Positions 7,699-15,722 of a stretch of 39,993 nucleotides of DNA are shown piece after piece. Origin of the DNA: Chitinophagaceae bacterium (lineage in GTDB: Bacteria; Bacteroidota; Bacteroidia; Chitinophagales; Chitinophagaceae). The translations under genes and the position numbers were made by a program. Numbering within the stretch: position 1 is the first letter of the stretch; each line of letters opens with the position of its first letter. The stretch lies in assembly GCA_020437365.1 (NCBI GenBank), contig JAGQWM010000021.1, positions 1 through 39,993 of the forward strand, given 5' to 3'. The notes beneath the pieces were generated by a model that saw only the letters and a program-made list of their open reading frames with translations, was not told the DNA's origin and searched no databases.

Positions 7699-10092
7699 AT
7701 GCCCAATATGAAAATGTTGAAATTCCTATTTTTAATATTCTTAATTCCGTGCCTCGGTACTGTTATTTTCGCTCAAAAAACGGGGAAGGAAAAAACAAAC
7801 CGGGTAGTTTTAAATGGTTATGTCAAGGATAGCCTGAGCGGCGAATCTTTAATTGGTGCTTCTGTTGTTGTCAATGGTGCTGCGAAAGGTGTCGTGAGTA
7901 ATTTATATGGTTTCTATTCCATTACCTTGCCGGAAGGCGATTATACAATCACAGTTTCATCTGTTTCTTATATCAATAAATCACTAAACGTTCATCTCGA
8001 AAAAGACGTATCCTACAATTTTAATTTAGTGCCTCAATCATTTGTGTTGAGCGATGTTGTTGTAGTGAGTAAGCCGAGAGATCATAATGTAAAGGATGCG
8101 CAATTGGGAAAAATCAATTTATCCATGAACACGGTAAAAAATATTCCAGCTTTTATGGGTGAAGTTGATTTATTAAAAGCAATTCAATTACTTCCCGGTG
8201 TCAGTAATGCCGGTGAAGGTAATGCCGGTTTTTATGTAAGAGGTGGCGGCCCCGATCAGAATTTAATTTTATTGGACGATGCAATTGTTTATAATACAGG
8301 CCATCTCTTTGGTTTCTTTTCCGTATTTAATGCTGATGCAATTAAAAATGTTTCACTGATAAAAGGCGGTATGCCGGCGCAATACGGCGGACGATTGTCA
8401 TCCGTCATAGACGTAACAATGAAAGACGGGAATATTAATAAAATGCAAATCGATGGCGGCATTGGCCTTATTGCTTCCCGGTTTTCGATTCAGGGGCCAA
8501 TTAAAAAAGAAAAGTCATCATTTATTTTTTCAGCCAGAAGAACATATATCGATGCGTTGGTAAAGCCCTTTATAAAAAAATCATCCAGTTTTTATGGTTC
8601 CGGCTATTATTTTTATGATATCAATGCCAAAATGAATTTTCGTTTTTCAAAAAAAGACAGGTTGTATTTAAGTGGTTATTTCGGCCGTGATGTTTTTGAT
8701 TATGTCAACGCCAAAAGATCTTTTGATACCAATATTCCCTGGGGCAATGCTACGGCTACGGTTCGTTGGAATCATGTTTTTAACAAAAGAATATTTGCCA
8801 ATACTACTTTATTGTATAATGATTATAAATTTAAATTTTCTGCACGTCAGGATAATTTTGCTATCGGGCTTTCTTCCGGGATTAAAGACGGCACCATCAA
8901 AACCGATTTTGATTATTATCCTTTGCCCAATCATAAATTAAAGTTCGGAGGGTTGCTCACTTACCACAAGTTTATACCCAATGTGGTAAGTGGTTACCAG
9001 GATTCTATTCTTTTTACACCGAATAATGAAGGCGTAAAATATGCTTTTGAATCAGCCTTGTATTTGCAGGACGATTGGAAAATCAATGAAAATTGGCGGA
9101 TAAATTATGGATTGAGATGGAGCGGCTTTACACAAGTCGGCCCTTTTACAAAATATATTCGTGATGAAGACCTGAATCCCATCGACAGTACGGTGTATAA
9201 AAATTTTGAGCCGATAAAAACTTATGGCGGCCTGGAGCCGAGATTGTCGCTACGTTTTTCATTGAATAAAACCAGTTCTGTCAAAGCCTCTGTTACAAGA
9301 AATTTACAATACATCCACCTTGTTTCCAATGCCGGAACAACCCTGCCAACAGATTTGTGGGTACCCAGTACTTATATTGTAAAACCGCAAAAAAGCTGGA
9401 TGTATGCAGCCGGTTTTTTTAAAAACTTCAATAACAATGAATTTGAAACCTCTTTGGAGCTTTATTATAAGAATATGAAAAACCAAATCGAATACAAAGA
9501 AGGCTATACACCTTCATTAAGAGATCCGGAAGAAGAATTTGTATTTGGAAAAGGGTGGAGTTATGGTGCAGAATTGCTGATCAATAAAGTAAAAGGAAGG
9601 CTCACAGGATGGATAGGTTATACTTTATCCTGGACCTGGCGAAAATTTGCACAATTGAATGATGGATTAAAATATCCTACAAAATATGACCGGCGGCACG
9701 ACCTTTCTATTGTGGCTAATTATGATTTAAATAGAAAATGGAGATTCGGCGCTGTATTTGTTTATGGCACCGGCAATGCTATTTCACTACCGGAAAGATT
9801 TTATTTTATTAATGGCGTACTAACGCAAGAGTATAGCCGATTATATCAATATAGAATGAAAGCCTACCATCGGCTTGATATTTCAGCAACTTACACACCA
9901 ATGCCTAAACGCAAACATAGATTGAAAAGTTATTGGGTTTTTAGCATTTACAATATGTATAGTCGGCTGAATCCTTATTTTATATATTTCGATCAGGAAG
10001 GAGATATTGCCAATGGCGAAATAAAAGTTTCAACGAAGCAGGTTTCTTTATTTCCGATCATTCCGGCCGTAACCTGGAATTTTAGTTTTTAA
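7699..10092 (+). CDS. TonB-dependent outer-membrane receptor with carboxypeptidase-like domain
   Basis: This 797-residue outer-membrane receptor imports an unidentified substrate using TonB energy. A signal peptide ends near residue 26 (VIFAQ); a second in-frame ATG at 7708 is an equally possible start. A carboxypeptidase D regulatory-like domain spans about residues 34-115. The plug follows with LLKAIQLLPGV, FYVRGGGPDQN, LLDDAIVYN and the GGMPAQYGGRLSSVID block. A long beta-barrel runs to the C-terminus and ends in phenylalanine, as expected for BAM-dependent insertion. This receptor class is often next to a DUF4249 lipoprotein in Bacteroidota, but none is present here. The DUF3347 gene sits directly upstream instead. 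It is not a classic SusC, and no SusD partner is visible. Confidence 0.92.
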   Translation: MPNMKMLKFLFLIFLIPCLGTVIFAQKTGKEKTNRVVLNGYVKDSLSGESLIGASVVVNGAAKGVVSNLYGFYSITLPEGDYTITVSSVSYINKSLNVHLEKDVSYNFNLVPQSFVLSDVVVVSKPRDHNVKDAQLGKINLSMNTVKNIPAFMGEVDLLKAIQLLPGVSNAGEGNAGFYVRGGGPDQNLILLDDAIVYNTGHLFGFFSVFNADAIKNVSLIKGGMPAQYGGRLSSVIDVTMKDGNINKMQIDGGIGLIASRFSIQGPIKKEKSSFIFSARRTYIDALVKPFIKKSSSFYGSGYYFYDINAKMNFRFSKKDRLYLSGYFGRDVFDYVNAKRSFDTNIPWGNATATVRWNHVFNKRIFANTTLLYNDYKFKFSARQDNFAIGLSSGIKDGTIKTDFDYYPLPNHKLKFGGLLTYHKFIPNVVSGYQDSILFTPNNEGVKYAFESALYLQDDWKINENWRINYGLRWSGFTQVGPFTKYIRDEDLNPIDSTVYKNFEPIKTYGGLEPRLSLRFSLNKTSSVKASVTRNLQYIHLVSNAGTTLPTDLWVPSTYIVKPQKSWMYAAGFFKNFNNNEFETSLELYYKNMKNQIEYKEGYTPSLRDPEEEFVFGKGWSYGAELLINKVKGRLTGWIGYTLSWTWRKFAQLNDGLKYPTKYDRRHDLSIVANYDLNRKWRFGAVFVYGTGNAISLPERFYFINGVLTQEYSRLYQYRMKAYHRLDISATYTPMPKRKHRLKSYWVFSIYNMYSRLNPYFIYFDQEGDIANGEIKVSTKQVSLFPIIPAVTWNFSF

Positions 10093-10100
10093 TTTGGAAT

Positions 10101-10129
10101 AAAAAAAATGCCTGCACAAGGCAGGCATT
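10101..10129 (-). terminator. Terminator-like hairpin with its T-run on the minus strand
   Basis: A perfect 9-bp stem (AATGCCTGC at 10107-10115, GCAGGCATT at 10121-10129) encloses the loop ACAAG. The uninterrupted A-run at 10101-10108 becomes a T-run downstream of the stem on the minus strand. On the plus strand the hairpin is followed by CTCAAGAG, with no T-run. It could still mark the 3' end of the receptor transcript, but its form is that of a minus-strand terminator. Confidence 0.55.
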
Positions 10130-10383
10130 CTCAAGAGTTCTTTCGGATTTAAATTTATTAACAGAGACAAGATATAGCGTAGGTTTTATTATTCAAAGTA
10201 TTTTAGGCCTGAAAATCTTCAAAAAGGCAATAACTTGATGAAAATCAAATAAAATGCTTAAAAATGACTCATTATCAGTCGGTTTTGGCTATTTAAAGCA
10301 ACCTTATAGCATATTTTTCCGGTCTTTTTTTACATTCGGGATGTCAAATAACTGACCGAAAAAATGCGATTAAATCATTCTTC

Positions 10384-11496
10384 ATGAAAAAATTTTTTGC
10401 CACATCACTCTCCGTTTGTATGGCTTTAATTTTATGGCCTATGCAAGAACAAAGTGCATCAACAATAGACCATCAGATTGATGGGCCTTATGTATTTTAC
10501 CAAGGAAAAAAAATTATAGTACAATATATCCAAAAGGAAAATGGCATTTTCAAAGTAAAAGAAGAAACCTATAAAAAATCAGATAAAGAAAATATAATAC
10601 TGCATGTATTAACAGACCAGCCGGGTGTTAGTTTTGACGTGCCGTTACAAAAGAAATTTGAGGATGAAAAAACCGATTATCTCGGAGTCGATAAAATATT
10701 TGTTGTGTCTGATATTGAAGGAGAATTTTGGGCATTGAGGAAATTATTGCAAGCCAATGGTGTCATTGATAAAAATTTTAATTGGACTTTCGGTAACGGA
10801 CACCTTGTTTTGACTGGCGATTTTGTTGACCGCGGCGACCAGGTAACGGAAGTCCTTTGGTTAATCTATTCTTTAGAAGAAAAAGCGGAAGCTGCCGGCG
10901 GGCATGTCCATTTTATCCTGGGCAATCATGAAATTATGAATTTGAGTAATGATCTACGCTATGTACATCCGAAATACATACGTTCTGCCACAATTTTACA
11001 TGATAACTATGCGCATTTCTTTAGCGAAAATGCAGAATTAGGCCGCTGGCTGCGGACTAAAAATGTAGCAGAACGGGTAGGGAAAACATTATTTCTCCAT
11101 GCCGGTATTTCCAATCTTGTCAATCAAATGCAAATAACACTGGGAAGAATGAATCGTGTGGCAAGGCCGTATTATGATGATTCCACTTACAATTACGATA
11201 CCCGTGAAACTGAAATTTTATACAGTGCTTTCGGGCCGTTTTGGTTTCGTGGATATTATATGGGTAAAGAAATAATGACAGAAGCTCAAATTGATACAAC
11301 ACTTCAATTTTATAACGTGGATCATATTGCCACAGGCCATACTGTTATTGCCGATACCGTCAGTGTGTTACATCATGGAAAATTATTTGATACTGATGTG
11401 CATCACAAAGGCGGCCATTCCGAAGGATTATATATTGAAGGAGATAAATTTTATCGTGCCGATACTTTGGGGAATAAAATATTGATTTGGCAATAA
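10384..11496 (+). CDS. Exported calcineurin-like metallophosphoesterase
   Basis: This is a PPP/calcineurin-fold phosphoesterase of 370 residues with an N-terminal signal peptide (MKKFFATSLSVCMALILW), so it probably acts in the periplasm. The binuclear metal motifs are GDFVDRG (Asp146), GNHE (Asn181, His182), FLHAG and ATGHT. The first motif is SDIEGEF around Asp110. The usual D-x-H-G histidine, a metal ligand in most of the family, is glutamate here. The N-terminal 100 residues are not part of the catalytic fold and I do not recognise them. It stands alone, 291 bases after the TonB-dependent receptor and 84 bases before pdhB. The substrate is unknown and could be a phosphoprotein or a small phosphomonoester. 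Confidence 0.85.
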   Translation: MKKFFATSLSVCMALILWPMQEQSASTIDHQIDGPYVFYQGKKIIVQYIQKENGIFKVKEETYKKSDKENIILHVLTDQPGVSFDVPLQKKFEDEKTDYLGVDKIFVVSDIEGEFWALRKLLQANGVIDKNFNWTFGNGHLVLTGDFVDRGDQVTEVLWLIYSLEEKAEAAGGHVHFILGNHEIMNLSNDLRYVHPKYIRSATILHDNYAHFFSENAELGRWLRTKNVAERVGKTLFLHAGISNLVNQMQITLGRMNRVARPYYDDSTYNYDTRETEILYSAFGPFWFRGYYMGKEIMTEAQIDTTLQFYNVDHIATGHTVIADTVSVLHHGKLFDTDVHHKGGHSEGLYIEGDKFYRADTLGNKILIWQ

Positions 11497-11549
11497 GATG
11501 GGTCAATTTTTCAACTTTAATGGCATTAGGTATTATCCTCATTCCAACT

Positions 11550-11557
11550 TACTTTTG
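11550..11557 (+). promoter_or_regulatory. -7 promoter element for pdhB
   Basis: TACTTTTG matches TAnnTTTG and lies 23 bases before the pdhB start. The region 20 bases upstream has only a weak TTAG match to the -33 box. Confidence 0.5.
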
Positions 11558-11580
11558 CTGACGTTAAAATTTAAGATGAA

Positions 11581-12570
11581 ATGGCAAGACAAATCGCATT
11601 TCGGGAAGCTCTCAGAGAAGCTATGACTGAAGAAATGAAGAGGGATGAAACTGTTTTTTTGATGGGCGAAGAAGTAGCCGAATATAATGGAGCTTACAAG
11701 GTTAGTCAGGGAATGTTGGCCGAATTTGGCCCCAAAAGAATTATCGACACACCCATTTCCGAACTGGGTTTTACGGCTGTTGGAGTGGGTGCTGCCCAAA
11801 ACGGCCTTCGTCCCATAGTTGAATTTATGACCTGGAATTTCGCAGTCCTTGCTTTAGATCAAATATTAAATACGGCATCTAAAATGCTGGCAATGAGCGG
11901 TGGACAAATTTCCTGCCCGATTGTTTGCAGAGGTGGAAATGGCTCTGCCGGACAGTTAGGCGCCCAACATTCTACTGCTTTTGAATCCTTATATGCCAAT
12001 ATTCCCGGTTTAAAAGTCGTATCACCCAGTAATGGATATGATGCCAAAGGCTTACTCAAACAAGCCATTCGGTATGAAAATGACCCGGTCATGTTTATGG
12101 AAAGTGAGCAGATGTACGGCGATAAAGCGGAAGTTCCCGAAGAAGAATATTATATCGAATTAGGCAAAGCTGATGTCAAAAAATCCGGTAGGGACGTCAC
12201 CATCGTTTCTTTCAATAAAATGATGAAAGTAGCCCTAACAGCAGCCGAAGAGTTAGAAAAGGAAGACATACATGCCGAAGTCATTGATTTACGCACCATT
12301 CGCCCATTGGATTGGCACACTATTTTGGAAAGTGTCAAGAAAACAAATCGTTTGGTTATCGTGGAAGAACAATGGCCTTTCGGTTCTGTATCTTCAGAAA
12401 TTTCTTACCGGATTCAAAAAGAAGGTTTCGATTACCTCGATGCGCCGATTCGGCGAATTACAGCAGCCGATGCCCCTTTACATTATGCACCAAACCTTGT
12501 AGCAGCAGCTCTACCTTCAGTCGCCGGAACTGTCAAATTGGTAAAAGAAGTGATGTACCTCGAAAAATAA
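11581..12570 (+). CDS. pdhB: Pyruvate dehydrogenase E1 component, beta subunit
   Basis: This is the 329-residue beta subunit of the thiamine-diphosphate-dependent 2-oxoacid dehydrogenase E1. It works with an alpha subunit, E2 and E3 to convert pyruvate to acetyl-CoA. The transketolase-like pyrimidine-binding part begins at IAFREALREAM and includes MGEEVAEYNGAYK and the conserved glutamate region. RGGNGSAGQLGAQHS and the C-terminal transketolase domain (ITAADAPLHYAP near the end) follow. The alpha subunit and E2 are not adjacent, so this gene is split from the rest of the complex. It has its own -7 box upstream and a strong terminator downstream, consistent with a single-gene transcript. A branched-chain 2-oxoacid or acetoin E1 beta cannot be fully ruled out by sequence alone. 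Confidence 0.9.
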   Translation: MARQIAFREALREAMTEEMKRDETVFLMGEEVAEYNGAYKVSQGMLAEFGPKRIIDTPISELGFTAVGVGAAQNGLRPIVEFMTWNFAVLALDQILNTASKMLAMSGGQISCPIVCRGGNGSAGQLGAQHSTAFESLYANIPGLKVVSPSNGYDAKGLLKQAIRYENDPVMFMESEQMYGDKAEVPEEEYYIELGKADVKKSGRDVTIVSFNKMMKVALTAAEELEKEDIHAEVIDLRTIRPLDWHTILESVKKTNRLVIVEEQWPFGSVSSEISYRIQKEGFDYLDAPIRRITAADAPLHYAPNLVAAALPSVAGTVKLVKEVMYLEK

Positions 12571-12594
12571 TTTTCCCCCAAAAACCTTATACAG

Positions 12595-12618
12595 CCTCGC
12601 TTTGAGCGAGGTTTTTTT
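12595..12618 (+). terminator. Intrinsic terminator of pdhB
   Basis: The stem CCTCGC/GCGAGG (12595-12600, 12606-12611) encloses the loop TTTGA and is followed by seven T residues. It begins 24 bases after the pdhB stop codon. Confidence 0.9.
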
Positions 12619-12723
12619 GTGGAATAATATTTTTTTAAAATTACTTACGGTTATGTGCAACCTTTTCGGGTTTAAAATGTATCTTCGTCATGGTTTTTCA
12701 TAGGATATTGGATTTTAAAAACG

Positions 12724-12754
12724 AGGCTGGGTTTCTACCCGGCTTCTATTTTTT
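12724..12754 (+). terminator. Second terminator-like hairpin between pdhB and the response regulator
   Basis: A stem of about 9 bp (GCTGGGT at 12726-12732 with ACCCGGC at 12737-12743, plus two outer pairs and one G-T pair) encloses the loop TTCT. It is followed by CTATTTTTT. It lies 110 bases after the pdhB terminator and 75 bases before the next gene. It could be the end of a small RNA or part of a leader. No good promoter was found between the two hairpins, only a weak TATCTTCG at about 12681. Confidence 0.45.
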
Positions 12755-12827
12755 CAGGCACTACTCACTCGCTGTTTCCACCTTTACTTCGGCTTAAAAT
12801 ATTTATTTTTACAACAAAACATTTTGC

Positions 12828-13988
12828 ATGGCTGTAATACTGATTATTGATGATGAAAAAGCAATCAGAAAGACCTTAACTGAAATTTTATCATTCGAAG
12901 GATATGAAATTGATGAAGCAGAAAATGGCGAAGAAGGATTGAAAAAATTTAAGGCGAAAACCTTCGACCTGGTGCTTTGCGATATTAAAATGCCCAAAAT
13001 GGATGGGCTGGAATTTTTGCAAAAAGCAGGCGAAATAAACGCCGATATTCCCATCATTTTGATTTCGGGCCATGGCGATATTGAAACAGCCGTAGAAGCC
13101 GTCAAAAAAGGGGCTTACGATTATATTTCCAAGCCACCCGATCTGAACAAGCTCTTGATTACGATTCGCAATGCGATGGATAAAAGTGTGTTGGTAACGG
13201 AAACAAAAGTGCTGAAAAGGAAAGTCAGCCGTGTGCAGGAGATGATTGGAGATTCGTCTCCCATGAAAACGATTAAAGAAACAATCGAAAAAGTAGCACC
13301 TACCGATGCCCGGATTCTTATAACCGGCGAAAATGGTGTGGGCAAAGAATTGGTGGCTCGTTGGATTCATGAAAAAAGTAATCGTTCCAAAGCACCAATA
13401 GTGGAAGTGAATTGTGCCGCTATACCTACAGAATTAATCGAAAGTGAATTATTCGGACACGAAAAAGGCTCTTTTACTTCAGCTATCAAACAAAGAATCG
13501 GCAAATTTGAATCGGCTAATGGTGGTACGCTTTTTCTCGATGAAATTGGTGATATGAGCCTCAATGCGCAGGCAAAAGTATTGAGAGCTTTACAAGAAGG
13601 AAAAATCACAAGGGTAGGAGCCGATAAAGATATTAATGTGGATGTTAGAGTTGTAGCAGCTACCAATAAAGATTTATTGCAGGAAGTAGAACAAAAAACA
13701 TTCCGCCTCGACCTCTATCATCGATTGAGTGTCATCTTGATTCATGTGCCTTCACTAAATGATCGAAGGGATGATATTCCGATGTTGGTAGAGCAGTTTC
13801 TCAAAGATATTTGTGCAGATTATGGCATTTCGCCCAAAACAATGGATGATGCATCCATTCAACTCTTACAAGATTACAACTGGACAGGAAATATCCGTGA
13901 GTTAAGAAATGTAGTGGAAAGATTAGTAATTCTTTCCGACAAAAAAATTATGCCTGAAGATGTGAAGTCGTATGTACTTCCGAAATAA
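12828..13988 (+). CDS. NtrC-type sigma-54 response regulator lacking a DNA-binding domain
   Basis: This 386-residue regulator has a receiver domain at about residues 1-120 with acidic pocket Asp8/Asp9, phospho-acceptor Asp52, and Lys102. An AAA+ sigma-54 activator domain follows at about 140-375. It has Walker A GENGVGKE (167-174), Walker B LFLDEIGD (Asp238/Glu239), and the GNIRELRN sensor II helix. The loop that contacts sigma-54, normally GAFTGA, reads GSFTSA here (214-219). The protein stops just after the AAA+ lid with VKSYVLPK, so the C-terminal Fis-type helix-turn-helix is absent. The 130 bases downstream do not encode one in any obvious shifted frame. No histidine kinase is adjacent. 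Regulators without the HTH, such as FlgR and CtcC, can activate from solution. Confidence 0.92.
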   Translation: MAVILIIDDEKAIRKTLTEILSFEGYEIDEAENGEEGLKKFKAKTFDLVLCDIKMPKMDGLEFLQKAGEINADIPIILISGHGDIETAVEAVKKGAYDYISKPPDLNKLLITIRNAMDKSVLVTETKVLKRKVSRVQEMIGDSSPMKTIKETIEKVAPTDARILITGENGVGKELVARWIHEKSNRSKAPIVEVNCAAIPTELIESELFGHEKGSFTSAIKQRIGKFESANGGTLFLDEIGDMSLNAQAKVLRALQEGKITRVGADKDINVDVRVVAATNKDLLQEVEQKTFRLDLYHRLSVILIHVPSLNDRRDDIPMLVEQFLKDICADYGISPKTMDDASIQLLQDYNWTGNIRELRNVVERLVILSDKKIMPEDVKSYVLPK

Positions 13989-14070
13989 AATATTTTAGCT
14001 CGTAGAATTGTTACTTCACCGTTAAAAACCGTTGTTTTGCAGCGTTTCACAAAACTTTTCAATTATATAT

Positions 14071-14100
14071 TTTGTTAAGCATCAAATTGCAATACTTTTG
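14071..14100 (+). promoter_or_regulatory. Bacteroidota promoter of lepB
   Basis: A TTTG at 14071-14074 is followed after 18 bases by TACTTTTG at 14093-14100. Both boxes match the consensus. The ATG of lepB is 20 bases downstream. Confidence 0.7.
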
Positions 14101-14120
14101 CTTCCATTAAATTTTGGCTC

Positions 14121-15659
14121 ATGCCCCTTCATCAAGTTTTTATTATTTACCTGATAGGTACTCTAATTGTTTTTCTTCCTTCATTTGGCCTGGCCAAACT
14201 TTTTGTAAAAGCCGGTATTCCTTCCTGGAAAGCTTATGTTCCATTCTATAATACCTGGATGATGCAGGAAGTAGCCAAGCGGCCGAAACATTGGGTTTTC
14301 TGGCAATTGATTCCGGTAGTTGGTTGGTTTATTACACCCGGCATTTTTATTGAATTCGTAAAACTATTCGGCAAATTCGGATTTGGACATCATACTGCTG
14401 TTTCCTTATTGGCACCATTTTATTTCCCTTATTTGGCGTATAAGGAAGACCCGAAATTCATCGGCCCCGAAGCCGTAAAAAAATATAAGAAAAAACACTG
14501 GCGGGAATGGGTTGATGCCGCCATTTTTGCTGTTGTAGCAGCCACATTAATCCGCACTTTTGTATTTGAAGCTTATACTATTCCAACCGGCTCTATGGAA
14601 AAAACTTTATTGGTCAGGGATTTTCTCTTTGTCAGCAAACTAAGTTATGGCCCCCGCATTCCGGTTACGCCATTATCAGTCCCGTTTGTACATAATTATT
14701 TGCCCGGCGGTAGCCGAAAATCTTATTCCACGGCTATTCAATTGCCTTACACAAGATGGTTTAAAAAAGCGCCAAAAAGAGGTGATGTTGTGGTGTTTAA
14801 TTTTCCGGCAGGAGATACTGTTATCAACCGTCCCGATTATCAATCCAAACATCCGTATTATCAACTTTGTCGTGAGCTGGGCAATGGCAATGCAGACCTT
14901 GGCCGACAAATTATTCTCAACGATCCTGTACAATATCCATTGGCTATTCATCCGATTGATAAAACGGATAATTACATTAAAAGATGTGTTGCCGTGTCGG
15001 GAGATACAGTGCAGATTATTCGAAGTGATGTATATGTAAATGGAGAAAAACAAAAACTACCCGCCAATTCAGAGATGAATTATATGGTAGTTTCCAAACA
15101 ACCCCTCGATGCTGATTTTGCTAAAGCTGAATTTGGCATAGATATTTATAACCCAGAAGAAAGTATGGCGGTTAGTGGTAACCGTTATCAATTTTTACTG
15201 ACTGCCAAAGCGGTTGAAAAAATGAAAAATTCGCCCATCATTCAATCTGTTCAACCTGTGTTAGATACCGTACCGAGTTACAGTCCGGCGTTTGAAGAGT
15301 ATGTCATAAAAAATAAATGGACAGTAGATAATTACGGGCCTATTTGGATTCCCAAAAAAGGCAGCACCTTACAACTGAATGATAGCACTTACAGCATTTA
15401 CCAACGAGCTATCCGTGTATATGAACATAATAAACTGGAATATCGGAATGGAAAATTTTACATCAACGATAAAGAAACCAATCAATATACTTTCAAATTA
15501 AATTACTACTGGATGATGGGCGACAACCGGCATGAATCGCAGGATTCCCGTTTCTGGGGTTTTGTTCCGGAAGACAGGATTGTCGGTAAGGCCTGGATGA
15601 TTTGGTTCAGCTGGGATGGCGGCCCCCGATGGAAAAGGTTCTTCAAGATTGTAAAATAA
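14121..15659 (+). CDS. lepB: Signal peptidase I, long form
   Basis: This inner-membrane serine/lysine protease removes signal peptides from exported proteins. The catalytic serine is Ser158 in IPTGSMEKTL and the general base is Lys287 in YIKRCVAVSGD. The GDNRHESQDSRFWG box is near the C-terminus. The 512 residues exceed the E. coli enzyme (324). About 125 extra residues at the N-terminus form hydrophobic segments that resemble the DUF5684-type membrane domain. There are also long insertions between the Ser and Lys boxes and before the last box. Long forms of this type occur in Bacteroidota. The gene has a well-matched promoter and a hairpin terminator, so it is probably monocistronic. Confidence 0.93.
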   Translation: MPLHQVFIIYLIGTLIVFLPSFGLAKLFVKAGIPSWKAYVPFYNTWMMQEVAKRPKHWVFWQLIPVVGWFITPGIFIEFVKLFGKFGFGHHTAVSLLAPFYFPYLAYKEDPKFIGPEAVKKYKKKHWREWVDAAIFAVVAATLIRTFVFEAYTIPTGSMEKTLLVRDFLFVSKLSYGPRIPVTPLSVPFVHNYLPGGSRKSYSTAIQLPYTRWFKKAPKRGDVVVFNFPAGDTVINRPDYQSKHPYYQLCRELGNGNADLGRQIILNDPVQYPLAIHPIDKTDNYIKRCVAVSGDTVQIIRSDVYVNGEKQKLPANSEMNYMVVSKQPLDADFAKAEFGIDIYNPEESMAVSGNRYQFLLTAKAVEKMKNSPIIQSVQPVLDTVPSYSPAFEEYVIKNKWTVDNYGPIWIPKKGSTLQLNDSTYSIYQRAIRVYEHNKLEYRNGKFYINDKETNQYTFKLNYYWMMGDNRHESQDSRFWGFVPEDRIVGKAWMIWFSWDGGPRWKRFFKIVK

Positions 15660-15669
15660 ACGTAACTTT

Positions 15670-15702
15670 AAATGCCCTTGACAATAACGCAAGGGCATTT
15701 TT
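15670..15702 (+). terminator. Intrinsic terminator of lepB
   Basis: A stem of 10-11 bp (AATGCCCTTG at 15671-15680 with CAAGGGCATT at 15690-15699) has a 9-base loop and runs into five T residues. The right arm also forms part of a CATTTTTG sequence (15696-15703), a 7-of-8 match to the -7 promoter box upstream of cdd. Confidence 0.8.
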
Positions 15703-15722
15703 GACAGAAAGCGATTACTACA

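Noticed and set aside
12653..12703. 16-codon frame between pdhB and the response regulator
   Set aside because: It is too short, with no start signal or conservation evidence.
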